A stretch of 64,000 bases of DNA, from NCBI GenBank assembly GCA_017474045.1, contig JAFUHX010000049.1, positions 1 through 64,000 of the forward strand, given 5' to 3'. The position numbers and the translations under genes are program-made. Below, in pieces: positions 32,810 to 42,123 of this stretch (the first letter of the stretch is position 1; every line of letters begins with the position of its first letter). The notes beneath the pieces were generated by a model that searched no databases, was not told where the DNA came from, and saw only the letters and a program-made list of their open reading frames with translations. The stretch is from Clostridia bacterium. GTDB taxonomy: Bacteria; Bacillota; Clostridia; Oscillospirales; Acutalibacteraceae.

Positions 32810-34483
32810 ATGCTATCTGATCTTAAAATTGAAAATGTTGCCGTAATTGAAAAAGCGCAGATTTCTTTTGAAGACGGACTGAATATTCTCACCGGTGAAA
32901 CAGGCGCAGGAAAGTCTATTGTTATTGACTCAATAAACGCTGTTTTAGGCGAAAGAACTTCAAGAGAAATTGTCAGAACCGGTACTGACAGCGCAAAGGT
33001 AACGGCATATTTTGAAAATATTTCTCCAAAAGCGCAAAAAATTCTCAATGAGCTTGAAATTGAAACGGAAAACGATGATACACTTCTGATTTCAAGAACA
33101 ATAACTTCTGACGGAAGAAGCTCTTGTCGTGTTAATGGTCAACCGGTAACTGTCTCAATGCTTAAATTACTTGGAAGAGAGCTTGTTAATATCTGCGGCC
33201 AACATGACAGTCAACATCTTCTTCAAAAAGAATCTCATCTTGATTTTGTTGATTTTATGGCTGATATTTCAGATATTTCAGACGAATATAAATTAATTTA
33301 CTCAGCCATTGTTCAAAAGAAAAAAGAACTTTCTAAGCTATCAAAAAGCCTGACAGAAAAAGATCAGCGCCTTGAATTTCTGAAATATCAGATTAATGAA
33401 ATTGAAAGCGCAAATATTTCGCCCGGTGAAAAAGAAAGGCTTTCAGAAGATAAAAAGAAGCTTCAGAATAAAGAGAAGCTTGCAAAAGCTCTTTACGGTT
33501 CTTCGTCCGTAATAAACGGCGATGAAAATACTCAAGGCTTGTCGCAGGGTCTTTTTGCTTTGAGCTCTTTTCTTTCACAAATCAGCGAATTTAACAGCGA
33601 TTTCAAGGAGCTTGAAAAGAACATTGAGAACTTCCGTTTTGAAATTGAAGAATGTTCTTCAATGATAAACAGCGAAATTTCTTCTCTGGACAGTGAAGAA
33701 AGCAATATTGATTTTATTGAAGAGCGTCTTGATCTTCTCTATCGTCTTTCAAGAAAATACGGAAACAGCGAAGAAGAAATTCTTAATTATCTTTCTCAGA
33801 TCAAAGAAGAATATGAAGCCATTGAACTTGGTGATTCAAAAATTGAAGAGCTTGAGACTGAAATTGATGAGCTTTGTGAAAAGCTGTTGCCTTTAGCTGA
33901 AGAAATTTCAGAAAGAAGAAAACAGGCTGCGCGCGATTTTGAAATTGATGTTATGAAAGAGCTTTCATATCTTGATATGCCTGCTGCTATTTTCCGCGTT
34001 GAATTCAAACAAACAGCAGCTACATCAAAAGGCATTGATGATGTTGAGTTTTTAATCAGTGCTAACGCCGGTCAGGAACCCAAGTCTCTTTCAAAAATTG
34101 CTTCAGGCGGTGAACTTTCAAGAATCATGCTTGCCATAAAATGTGTTCTTTCCGATCTTGAGCCTGCCGACACAATGATCTTTGACGAAATTGACTCAGG
34201 TGTCAGCGGTAGGGCGGCGCATAAAATTGCCTATAAGCTCAAATGCATTTCAGAGAAAAAACAGACGCTTTGTGTAACTCATCTGGCTCAGATTGCGGCC
34301 GCTGCTGATCACCATTTCTTCATTGAAAAACACTCTGATGAATCAAAAACCAGAACTGAAATAACAAAGCTTATTGATGATGACAGAATCCGCGAAATTG
34401 CCAGAATAATAGGCGGTGACGTCATAACAAAAACAACAATGATGTCTGCTTGCGAGCTAATAGATTTTGCCAATACGCCTTGA
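32810..34483 (+). CDS. recN: DNA repair ATPase RecN
   Basis: This 557-residue SMC-like protein acts at double-strand breaks. Walker A GETGAGKSIV (about 31-40), a central coiled coil (about 155-360), and the ABC signature region ASGGELSRIMLAIK with DEIDSGVSG near the C-terminus complete the family plan. ATG 32810 matches the family start MLxxLxIxN but has no close ribosome site. GAAAGGA is about 37 bases upstream, and a GGACGA/TCGTCC hairpin (32779-32784 with 32794-32799) lies between. The tyrS promoter overlaps its stop codon. Confidence 0.95.
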   Translation: MLSDLKIENVAVIEKAQISFEDGLNILTGETGAGKSIVIDSINAVLGERTSREIVRTGTDSAKVTAYFENISPKAQKILNELEIETENDDTLLISRTITSDGRSSCRVNGQPVTVSMLKLLGRELVNICGQHDSQHLLQKESHLDFVDFMADISDISDEYKLIYSAIVQKKKELSKLSKSLTEKDQRLEFLKYQINEIESANISPGEKERLSEDKKKLQNKEKLAKALYGSSSVINGDENTQGLSQGLFALSSFLSQISEFNSDFKELEKNIENFRFEIEECSSMINSEISSLDSEESNIDFIEERLDLLYRLSRKYGNSEEEILNYLSQIKEEYEAIELGDSKIEELETEIDELCEKLLPLAEEISERRKQAARDFEIDVMKELSYLDMPAAIFRVEFKQTAATSKGIDDVEFLISANAGQEPKSLSKIASGGELSRIMLAIKCVLSDLEPADTMIFDEIDSGVSGRAAHKIAYKLKCISEKKQTLCVTHLAQIAAAADHHFFIEKHSDESKTRTEITKLIDDDRIREIARIIGGDVITKTTMMSACELIDFANTP

Positions 34484-34507
34484 CAAAAAATTTTTAATAA
34501 GTATTAT
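34480..34507 (+). promoter_or_regulatory. Promoter of tyrS
   Basis: A perfect TTGACA (34480-34485), a 16-base spacer and TATTAT (34502-34507). The recN stop codon lies inside the -35 box. There is no T-box leader: only about 35 nt separate the promoter from tyrS. Confidence 0.75.
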
Positions 34508-34543
34508 ATATCAGAAATATTGAAATGAAAGGATTTTTAACTT

Positions 34544-35770
34544 ATGCAGATATATGAAGAACTTGTTGCCAGAGGACTTATTGCTCAGGTAACAGATGAA
34601 GAAGAAATCAGAGACCTTGTTAATAACGGAAAGGCTGTTTTTTATATTGGCTTTGACCCCACAGCAGATAGCCTTCATGTTGGTCACTTTATGGCTCTTT
34701 GCCTTATGAAAAGACTTCAGATGGCAGGCAACAAGCCTGTTGCTCTAATCGGTGGTGGTACCGCAATGATTGGTGACCCCTCCGGAAGAACAGATATGCG
34801 TTCAATGATGACAAAAGAACAAATTCAGCATAATTGCGATTGCTTCAAAAAACAGATGAGTCGTTTTATTGACTTCTCAGAAGGCAAGGCAATTATGGTA
34901 AACAACGCCGATTGGCTCTTAGGACTTAACTATATTGACGTTCTTCGCGATGTTGGCGCTTGTTTCTCTGTTAACAAAATGCTTTCAGCTGAATGTTACA
35001 AACAGAGAATGGAAAAGGGTCTTTCTTTCCTTGAGTTTAACTATATGATAATGCAAAGCTATGACTTCTTCCATCTCTATAAAGAATATGGCTGCAATAT
35101 GCAGTTTGGCGGCGATGACCAGTGGAGTAATATGCTCGGCGGAACGGAGCTTATCAGAAAGAAGTTAGGAAAAGATGCCTTTGCCATGACAATAACTCTT
35201 CTTCTCAACTCCGAAGGCAAAAAAATGGGTAAGACTCAGAAAGGTGCTGTTTGGCTTGACCCTGAAAAAACAACTCCCTATGAGTTCTATCAATATTGGA
35301 GAAACGTTGCCGACTCTGATGTTCTTAAGTGCATAAGAATGCTCACATTCCTTCCTCTTGAAGAAATTGAAAAAATGGATTCATGGGAGGGCAGTCAGCT
35401 CAACACAGCGAAGGAAATTCTTGCTTTTGAGCTTACAAAGCTTGTTCACGGTGAAGAAGAAGCCGCTAAAGCTCAGGAAGCAGCAAGAGCTCTTTTCTCA
35501 AACGGCGGAAACACAGATAATATGCCTACAACAGTTCTTTCTGAAGATGATTTTGAAAACGGTGAAATTTCAGTAATTGATGTAATGCTTAAGGCAGGAA
35601 TCATTAAGTCAAAAGGTGAGGGCAGAAGACTTATTGATCAGGGCGGTGTTTCTGTTGATGACGCTAAGGTTGCCGACTTCACCGTTACTGTTAAGCGCGC
35701 TGACTTTGAAAAAGGCCATGTAATTGTTAAAAAAGGCAAGAAAGTTTTCAATAAGGTTGTTGTTGAATAA
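34544..35770 (+). CDS. tyrS: Tyrosyl-tRNA synthetase
   Basis: This 408-residue class I synthetase charges tRNA-Tyr. The HIGH-type motif is HVGH (about 45-48), the KMSKS loop is KMGKT (about 227-231), and a C-terminal S4 domain (about 350-405) binds tRNA. The KMGKT variant resembles the TyrZ-like branch rather than the KFGKT of Bacillus TyrS. GAAAGGA precedes the ATG. spoIVB and spo0A usually follow recN in Bacillus; here tyrS is in that place. Confidence 0.96.
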   Translation: MQIYEELVARGLIAQVTDEEEIRDLVNNGKAVFYIGFDPTADSLHVGHFMALCLMKRLQMAGNKPVALIGGGTAMIGDPSGRTDMRSMMTKEQIQHNCDCFKKQMSRFIDFSEGKAIMVNNADWLLGLNYIDVLRDVGACFSVNKMLSAECYKQRMEKGLSFLEFNYMIMQSYDFFHLYKEYGCNMQFGGDDQWSNMLGGTELIRKKLGKDAFAMTITLLLNSEGKKMGKTQKGAVWLDPEKTTPYEFYQYWRNVADSDVLKCIRMLTFLPLEEIEKMDSWEGSQLNTAKEILAFELTKLVHGEEEAAKAQEAARALFSNGGNTDNMPTTVLSEDDFENGEISVIDVMLKAGIIKSKGEGRRLIDQGGVSVDDAKVADFTVTVKRADFEKGHVIVKKGKKVFNKVVVE

Positions 35771-35787
35771 AGAGTTTGATTTTCAGG

Positions 35788-35824
35788 AGATGTAAAAACT
35801 CGTTTTTACATCTCTTGATTTTTA
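35788..35824 (+). terminator. Hairpin after tyrS
   Basis: A 12-bp stem GAGATGTAAAAA/TTTTTACATCTC (35788-35799 with 35804-35815) with a CTCG loop is followed by TTGATTTTT. A very similar element recurs after der (56302-56327). Confidence 0.65.
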
Positions 35825-35862
35825 TGGATTTTTTAAACTTAATAATAAGTGGGGTGCTTAAA

Positions 35863-36591
35863 ATGTTTGTTGGAATAGGAACTGTTGTCAACTGCTTTGC
35901 CGTTGTTTTTGGAGGAATATTCGGTCTCATTTTTAAAAAAGCATTAAAAGAGCGTTTTCAACAGACCATGATAAAAGCAATGGGTGTTGCTGTAATTTTT
36001 ATCGGTGCTGCAGGTGCTCTTAAAAGATTGTTTGCTCTTGCTTCAGATAAAAACGAGACAATTCATATTGTTTTAATGGTTGTCGCCTTGGCTTTGGGTG
36101 CTTTTGTTGGTGAGCTTATCAATATTCAGGGATTGACAGAAAAATTCGGTGCATTTTTAAAAGAAAAAACCGGAAGCAGTAATGACAGAGATTTTATTGA
36201 TGGCTTTGTTTACGCTTCTTTAACTGTTTGCGTTGGCGCTATGGCGGTTATCGGACCTATTGAAGACGCTCTCAACAGAGATCCTTCAACGCTTTTTACC
36301 AAAGCTATTTTAGACTTTGTTATAATTATGGTTATGGCATCGTCAAAAGGGAAGGGAACTATTTTCTCTGCTTTACCTTTAGGTGTTTTTCAGGGCTCAA
36401 TTACACTTTTTGCAAAGCTTATTGAACCGCTTTTAAATGACCTTGCTGTAACAAACATCAGCTTCATCGGTTCAATGCTGATTTTCTGCGTTGGGCTTAA
36501 TCTTTTAACAGATAAACAGGTTATCAGAGTTGCAAATGTTTTGCCTTCTTTGGTTTTCATTGTTTTATTCAGTTATATACCAATTAATTGA
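35863..36591 (+). CDS. DUF554 (YdfK-like) membrane protein
   Basis: This 242-residue membrane protein of the DUF554 family has about six hydrophobic segments. The start FVGIGTVVNCFAVVFGGIFG and the CVGAMAVIGPIEDAL loop are family-typical. The role is unknown; transport has been suggested for the family. I chose ATG 35863 with GGGGTG upstream; the longer frame from 35776 begins inside the terminator hairpin. Confidence 0.85.
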   Translation: MFVGIGTVVNCFAVVFGGIFGLIFKKALKERFQQTMIKAMGVAVIFIGAAGALKRLFALASDKNETIHIVLMVVALALGAFVGELINIQGLTEKFGAFLKEKTGSSNDRDFIDGFVYASLTVCVGAMAVIGPIEDALNRDPSTLFTKAILDFVIIMVMASSKGKGTIFSALPLGVFQGSITLFAKLIEPLLNDLAVTNISFIGSMLIFCVGLNLLTDKQVIRVANVLPSLVFIVLFSYIPIN

Positions 36592-36710
36592 TTTTTTTAA
36601 TGAAGAAATATTGTAAATTCATAGCTGTTATTATAAAATTATAGACAATAACTTCGAAGTTGACTTTTTTCTTCAATTTCCGCTATTTTTTTGAAACCGA
36701 GGTAATAATT

Positions 36711-39700
36711 ATGAAAAATGAAAAGCGAATTTATACAATAGCAACTGCCCATCTCGACACAATCTGGAATTGGGATTTTGAGCATGTTATTGAAAAATGT
36801 CTTAAAGATACTATTGAACAGAATTTTGCTCTTTTTGAAAAGTATCCTGACTATCGTTTTAACTTTGAGGGTTCATACAGATATGAACTTTTTGAGGAGT
36901 ATTATCCCGAAGCTTTTGAAAAAATAAAAGAATATGTTTCAGAAGGAAAATGGAATGTTACCGGTAGCTGCTATGAAAACGGTGACGTTAATGTTCCGTC
37001 ACCGGAACTTCTTTTCAGAAATATCCTTATCGGTAACAGATATTTTATGAAAAAATTCGGAAAGAAGAGCAACGATATTTTTCTTCCCGATTGCTTTGGT
37101 TTTGGTTGGGCTCTTCCTTCAATTGCCGAACACGCCAACCTCAAGGGCTTTTCAACTCAAAAGCTTTCCTGGGGCAGTGCCTACGGAAGACCCTTTGATA
37201 TCGGCGTCTGGACCGGTGTTAACGGAAGAAGCATCTTTGCTTCTCTTGATTCAAGGTCATATTGCACCACCTATAAAAAAATTCGCGAAAAAGATGATTT
37301 AAACAAAAAATTAAATAACAATATTAAAAAATACGGTTTCAACTGGACTCTTGGCTATCACGGTGTAGGCGATGTTGGCGGAGCACCGAAAGAGGTGTCT
37401 GCCGCAACTGTTCAGCGCGAAATTGATTCCAATTCTTCAAACGAAATTCAGGTTCTTGCTTCATCTCCAACAGAGTTTTTCGATGATTTGTCAAAGCTTG
37501 ACAGCGCAGATATCGGAAGGCTTCCCAGATGGAATAATGAGCTTGTTATGACTGACCATGGTGTTGGTTCCTATACTTCAAGAGCTTTCAGCAAACGCAT
37601 GAACAGACGAAACGAGGAGCTTGCAGATATGGCTGAAAGAAGCAGCGTTATTGCTTCAAATGTTTGTTCTTATCGTTATCCCTCAGAGACCCTTGAAAGA
37701 GCATGGAAACGCACTATTGCTCATACTTTCCACGATGACCTTACCGGAACCTCTGTTCAAAGAGCTTATCATCGTTCATGGAATGATTATATTTTGTCAG
37801 CCAATCAATTCAGCTCGGTTTATGAAGGTGCAAGCGCGGAAATAATTCGTAATCTTGATACATCATGGACTAAGGGCATAGCTGTTGTTATCAGTAATAC
37901 CGTTGAACACGACAGAATGGCTCCCGTTGATCTCATTCTTCCCAGCGCAGGCTTCAAATACATCAGAGCTTTTGACAGCAACGGAAGGGAAATTCCTTCT
38001 CAGGTAAACAGTTCTGACGAAAGATTTATCAGAGCAACAGTTTGCGCCAATGTTAAGGCGCTGGGTTATAAGGTTATAGACATTCTCTATAGCTATGAGC
38101 CTTGCACTATTAATACCGGTCTCAGAGTCAGCTCTGACACTATTGAAAACTTTAAATACATTGTTTCTATCAATAAGCGCGGTGATATTGCTTCAATTAT
38201 TGATAAAACTCTTGGCAATAAAGAGCTCCTCGATAAACCAATCAGATATGAACTTAATAAATATAAAGGCGCCAAGGAATATGCTGCTTGGGAAATGCGC
38301 TATAATGAAGTTAATAAATATCCTTGGGAATTTGCCGAAAAAGGCGAAATCAGCGTTGTCGAATCAGGTCCTGCCAGAGTAACTCTCAAGGTTAAGCAAT
38401 ATGTCGGAAAGTCAACCTTCACTTATCTTGTTTCTCTTGCTTGTGGCGGACAATGGGTAAGTGTCAGCAATGAAATTGAGTGGCGTGAATTCCAAAGAAC
38501 GCTCCACAACGGTTTCTATCTTACTGCCAAAAACAGCAAAGCTACCTTTGATCTCGGACTTGGCGCAATCCAAAGAGGTAAAGCAAATAAAAAGCTCTAT
38601 AGTGTTCCGGCTCAGAAGTGGGCTGATATAACAAACAGCAGCGGTGATTTCGGTGTGTCTGTTTTCAGCGATTCAAAATATGGCTGGATAATGAAAGACG
38701 AAAAATCTCTTCGCTTAACTGTTCTTCATTCTCCTAAGTATAATTATCGTCATGACAGTATGCAAAGCATGCTTGACTTTGGTCTTAATCGCTATGGCTA
38801 TGCAATTTATTCCCACAGAGGCGACTATAGCAACGACACTCAGCTTTATGCCCGTTTCTTTAATCAACCCATGGCTGCTTTTATTGCAAATAATCATAGC
38901 GGTGCTTTGGGTAGTGAATATTCTTTCGGCTCAATCAGCAATAAAGACGTAATTATCAGGGCTGTTAAGAAGGCTGAAGATAGTGATGAAGTTATTGTCA
39001 GAGTTAATGAAGGCGCAAATAAAAAGGCAGAAAACGTTGAGCTTTCTTTTGGAAAAGGAATAATCAGTGCCAGAAGAGTTTATGCTTCTGAAGAAGAAAT
39101 TGCTCCGGCAAATGTTGAAAACGGAAAGCTTGTTTTCGATCTTGAGCCTTATGAGGTTAAAACCTTTGCATTAACTCTTTCACCCTGCAAAATTGCCGGC
39201 TCGCTTATTCAGAAGCCCTATGAGTTGCCTTATAATGCTGATGTAATTACTTCAAATTCAAACAGAATCTCAACAACAATTCATTCATTGAACGCTTCAA
39301 TACCTGAAGAAATTTTCCCCGATAAGCTTGATTGCTGCGGAATCAGATTTAAAACCTGCGATGTGAGAAACGGTGCCAATGCTGTTATTTCAGCCGGTCA
39401 GAAAATCAAGGTTTCAGGTTCAAAAATTTATTTTGTTGCTGCCAGTCTTTATGGCGATAAGGTTTATAGCTTCGGTCTTGGTGAAAAGCAGGTTGGAATT
39501 AAGATTCAGTCAATTTCTGAAAGAATCGGCGCATGGGATTTATATGATCTTGCCGAAACAGCATATATTAAAACCGATAAGCTTGTTTGGGAATGTACGC
39601 ATACTCATGGTGCAGATTGTGACAACATTGCTTCTCAGCTCTATTTCTTCATGTATGAAATAAACACAGAAAACATTGATGAAATAACTCTTCCCGACGA

Positions 39701-39884
39701 TAACGGTCTTCTGATTCTTGCCGCAACGGAAGTTTACGACTCCCGCGATTCTCGTCTTAACACTCCTCTTTATGACAGAATTTCAAAAAGAACATTTGAC
39801 TATAAGATGAGCAGAAAAGAAAAGAGAAATTACAAGAAGCTTAAAAGAAAAGCAAAGGCTCCTCATAACGCATCAAAACACTGA
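36711..39884 (+). CDS. Glycoside hydrolase family 38 alpha-mannosidase
   Basis: This 1057-residue zinc-dependent alpha-mannosidase of family GH38 would release mannose from N-glycan-like or other mannosides. The N-terminal catalytic domain has the metal motif AHLDTIWNWD (about 13-22) and the nucleophile Asp region FLPDCFGFGW (about 124-133). The C-terminal beta-sandwich domains follow. No signal peptide is seen, so it should act in the cytoplasm on imported oligosaccharide. GAGGT precedes ATG 36711. The last 25 residues are Lys/Arg-rich, which is unusual. A GH38 enzyme fits a gut organism using host glycans (inference). Confidence 0.92.
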   Translation: MKNEKRIYTIATAHLDTIWNWDFEHVIEKCLKDTIEQNFALFEKYPDYRFNFEGSYRYELFEEYYPEAFEKIKEYVSEGKWNVTGSCYENGDVNVPSPELLFRNILIGNRYFMKKFGKKSNDIFLPDCFGFGWALPSIAEHANLKGFSTQKLSWGSAYGRPFDIGVWTGVNGRSIFASLDSRSYCTTYKKIREKDDLNKKLNNNIKKYGFNWTLGYHGVGDVGGAPKEVSAATVQREIDSNSSNEIQVLASSPTEFFDDLSKLDSADIGRLPRWNNELVMTDHGVGSYTSRAFSKRMNRRNEELADMAERSSVIASNVCSYRYPSETLERAWKRTIAHTFHDDLTGTSVQRAYHRSWNDYILSANQFSSVYEGASAEIIRNLDTSWTKGIAVVISNTVEHDRMAPVDLILPSAGFKYIRAFDSNGREIPSQVNSSDERFIRATVCANVKALGYKVIDILYSYEPCTINTGLRVSSDTIENFKYIVSINKRGDIASIIDKTLGNKELLDKPIRYELNKYKGAKEYAAWEMRYNEVNKYPWEFAEKGEISVVESGPARVTLKVKQYVGKSTFTYLVSLACGGQWVSVSNEIEWREFQRTLHNGFYLTAKNSKATFDLGLGAIQRGKANKKLYSVPAQKWADITNSSGDFGVSVFSDSKYGWIMKDEKSLRLTVLHSPKYNYRHDSMQSMLDFGLNRYGYAIYSHRGDYSNDTQLYARFFNQPMAAFIANNHSGALGSEYSFGSISNKDVIIRAVKKAEDSDEVIVRVNEGANKKAENVELSFGKGIISARRVYASEEEIAPANVENGKLVFDLEPYEVKTFALTLSPCKIAGSLIQKPYELPYNADVITSNSNRISTTIHSLNASIPEEIFPDKLDCCGIRFKTCDVRNGANAVISAGQKIKVSGSKIYFVAASLYGDKVYSFGLGEKQVGIKIQSISERIGAWDLYDLAETAYIKTDKLVWECTHTHGADCDNIASQLYFFMYEINTENIDEITLPDDNGLLILAATEVYDSRDSRLNTPLYDRISKRTFDYKMSRKEKRNYKKLKRKAKAPHNASKH

Positions 39885-39927
39885 AAGGACGAAGAGCAAC
39901 AATAATGTTGCTCTTCATGTTTTTAAA

Positions 39928-40749
39928 ATGATAAAATCTAATTGTCATACTCATACAATTCTTTGCGACGGAAAAAATTCTGCAGAAGAAATGGTTGAAG
40001 CCGCAATTAAAAAGGGTTTTGTTTCTCTTGGATTTTCAGGTCATAGCCCCATGTATTTTGAAAATGATTGGGCAATGACAGAAGAAGGTTTGAAAAAATA
40101 TTCAGAAGAAATTGCCAAACTCAAAGAAAAGTATAAAGAAAAAATTGAAATTTATTGCGGCTTAGAACTCGATGCGGATTTTTCCTGCTCTGATATCAGT
40201 AATTTTGATTATATAATCGCTTCGGTTCATCAGCTTCATTGCGGCGAAAAAATCATAAGTATAGATTATACCCAAAAAGAGCTTTCAGACTGCGTTAATA
40301 ATGATTTTGGCGGTGACTGGTATTTAATGAGTGAACAGTATTATTCTTCTGTTTGTGAATTTGTTTTAAAAATCAAACCGGATGTTGTCGGTCACTATGA
40401 TTTGATTGAAAAATTTAACGAAAACTCTGTTTGTTTTGACTCTGAAAGCAAAATTTATCAGTCAATAGCTTTAAAATATCTCGATAAAATCTGTGAAGAA
40501 AATCCTGATGTGATTTTTGAAGTCAATACCGGCGCAATGTATCGATGCGGCAAAAAACTTCCTTATCCATCCGCTTTTATTATGAAACGCCTTAAAGAGA
40601 ACAACATGAAAATCACAATAACCGGTGATTCTCATGATGTTTCTTCCCTGGATTTTGCCTTTGAAGAAATGAAAGGTTATTGCAAAAGCTTTGGATATAC
40701 AGAAGCTTATATTTTGAAAAACGGAAAATTTGTTCCCGTTTCAATATGA
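39928..40749 (+). CDS. PHP-domain histidinol-phosphatase-like hydrolase
   Basis: This 273-residue PHP-fold metal-dependent phosphatase resembles HisK/HisJ, which makes histidinol from histidinol phosphate. Metal ligands are seen in CHTHTILCDG (6-15), GFSGHSP (about 36-42), SVHQLH (about 95-100) and TGDSHD near the end. No his genes adjoin it, so the substrate is open. Translation is unusual: GAAAGGA overlaps the mannosidase stop, a 10-bp hairpin (39891-39900 with 39907-39916) follows, and the ATG comes 12 bases after it. Confidence 0.82.
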   Translation: MIKSNCHTHTILCDGKNSAEEMVEAAIKKGFVSLGFSGHSPMYFENDWAMTEEGLKKYSEEIAKLKEKYKEKIEIYCGLELDADFSCSDISNFDYIIASVHQLHCGEKIISIDYTQKELSDCVNNDFGGDWYLMSEQYYSSVCEFVLKIKPDVVGHYDLIEKFNENSVCFDSESKIYQSIALKYLDKICEENPDVIFEVNTGAMYRCGKKLPYPSAFIMKRLKENNMKITITGDSHDVSSLDFAFEEMKGYCKSFGYTEAYILKNGKFVPVSI

Positions 40750-40762
40750 ATAAAAAGATATA

Positions 40763-40797
40763 AAAAAGAAGGCTCGTTTTAAACGAACCTTCTTTTT
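40763..40797. terminator. Bidirectional terminator
   Basis: A long, nearly perfect stem (AAAAAGAAGG...CCTTCTTTTT, one mismatch inside) lies between two convergent genes with A/T tracts at both feet. Confidence 0.85.
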
Positions 40798-40800
40798 GAA

Positions 40801-42108
40801 TTAATCGGCTATAATTTCATCATAAGAAATATTTTTAATTTCCTGCATTGTAACATTTTCTTTTTCATAAAGTCCGGTGTATTTATCCTGATAATAACTC
40901 TGCGCTTCGCAGTCAAAGCTTCCGTCAGGCGAGAAGGTAATTGCTGTGCAACCGCGCTGTGAACCCTTTTTGTAAATTCCGGGATAGGCAAGGTAGTCAA
41001 CACTCATACCGTAGGTAAGTCTGATACCTTTATATTCGATTGAGAAATTGTTGTAATGGTCATGGCCGCAGAAAACAGCCTTTGTTGAGTCAAGCTCCTG
41101 CATTGCTTCAAACATACCGTCATCGCCGATACCGCAATAAACAACCTTACTGCTTTCACCTGCAACACCGTAATGGAATTTAACATTTTCTGTGTCTTCA
41201 AAGTTGTTTTCAGCGTATTCATACCAAGCGTCTTTTTGTTCAGTAAGAGGAATATGGAAGAATGCAGCAGATTTAATGTGAGATTCTTCTTTCTTTCCAA
41301 GCTCTTTAAGGACCTTGTTGTTTTGCTCGTTGAGAGTGTTAATCGTGTTTTTATACCATTCAACCTGATTTTCGTGAATGTTGTCGTATTTCCATAAAAG
41401 TCCGAGATAGTCACCGTCAACATAAGAATGGCTGTCAAGAACAAAAAGAGATTGAGTAATAACCCCATCGGTGTTTTTAACATTTATAACCTGATTGCCG
41501 AAACCGTCAACATCATCAGGACCGGGTTGGAAAAGGCAATATTCTAATTTTTCGTCTGAATAAAACTCAGAAAGCTCATCGCGACCGTAATAGCTGTATG
41601 CCTCTGTGTCGTGATTACCGAAGCCGAGAGTCCAATAAACACCAAGCTTTTCCATAAGAGCAGCGAAGATTTTTGCTGAAGAAAGGTTGTTGAAGGTTCC
41701 TGCCTGGAAGGGTACAGGATAAGAAACGTCTCCCGTTATAACAACAAGGTCAGGCTTTTCAGCGGTAATCATAGCGGCAACAGCGTTGAGTGCCATTGAG
41801 TCTTTCTTTGACGAAAGAATGCCGCCACCAATGTGAACGTCTGTCAATTGAATGACTTTGAAATCTTTGTCAGTTGTAAAGGTCCAGAAGCCGTTTTCGT
41901 CTTTCTCGGGAACAAGCTGATTTTGTATGGAAACAGTTTCAAAAGAATTAGCTTTTTTAATGTTTGCGTTTGTCGAAATAAAGTTAAGAACAGCTGTTGC
42001 GGCAATAAGAATAACAATAACGGCGAGAATAATTCCCAAAACCTTTAAAGCTTTTTTTCCTTTGCTCTTTTTTGAAGTGTTGTTTTTGTTTTCAATTTTA
42101 GTTTTCAT
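40801..42108 (-). CDS. Membrane-anchored calcineurin-like metallophosphatase
   Basis: This 435-residue phosphoesterase has a basic N-terminus and one helix (about 23-45) that should place it outside the membrane. All five motifs of the family are visible: LTDVHIGG (about 92-99), TGDVSYP (about 122), GNHDTE (about 163), the His in FFHIPL and GHDHYN (about 349). These residues bind two metals. Related proteins hydrolyse phosphomonoesters, diesters or nucleotides; the substrate here is unknown. GGAGGTAAATATC precedes the ATG. The CDF-type gene lies just upstream on the same strand. Confidence 0.85.
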   Translation of the reverse strand: MKTKIENKNNTSKKSKGKKALKVLGIILAVIVILIAATAVLNFISTNANIKKANSFETVSIQNQLVPEKDENGFWTFTTDKDFKVIQLTDVHIGGGILSSKKDSMALNAVAAMITAEKPDLVVITGDVSYPVPFQAGTFNNLSSAKIFAALMEKLGVYWTLGFGNHDTEAYSYYGRDELSEFYSDEKLEYCLFQPGPDDVDGFGNQVINVKNTDGVITQSLFVLDSHSYVDGDYLGLLWKYDNIHENQVEWYKNTINTLNEQNNKVLKELGKKEESHIKSAAFFHIPLTEQKDAWYEYAENNFEDTENVKFHYGVAGESSKVVYCGIGDDGMFEAMQELDSTKAVFCGHDHYNNFSIEYKGIRLTYGMSVDYLAYPGIYKKGSQRGCTAITFSPDGSFDCEAQSYYQDKYTGLYEKENVTMQEIKNISYDEIIAD

Positions 42109-42123
42109 GATATTTACCTCCGT

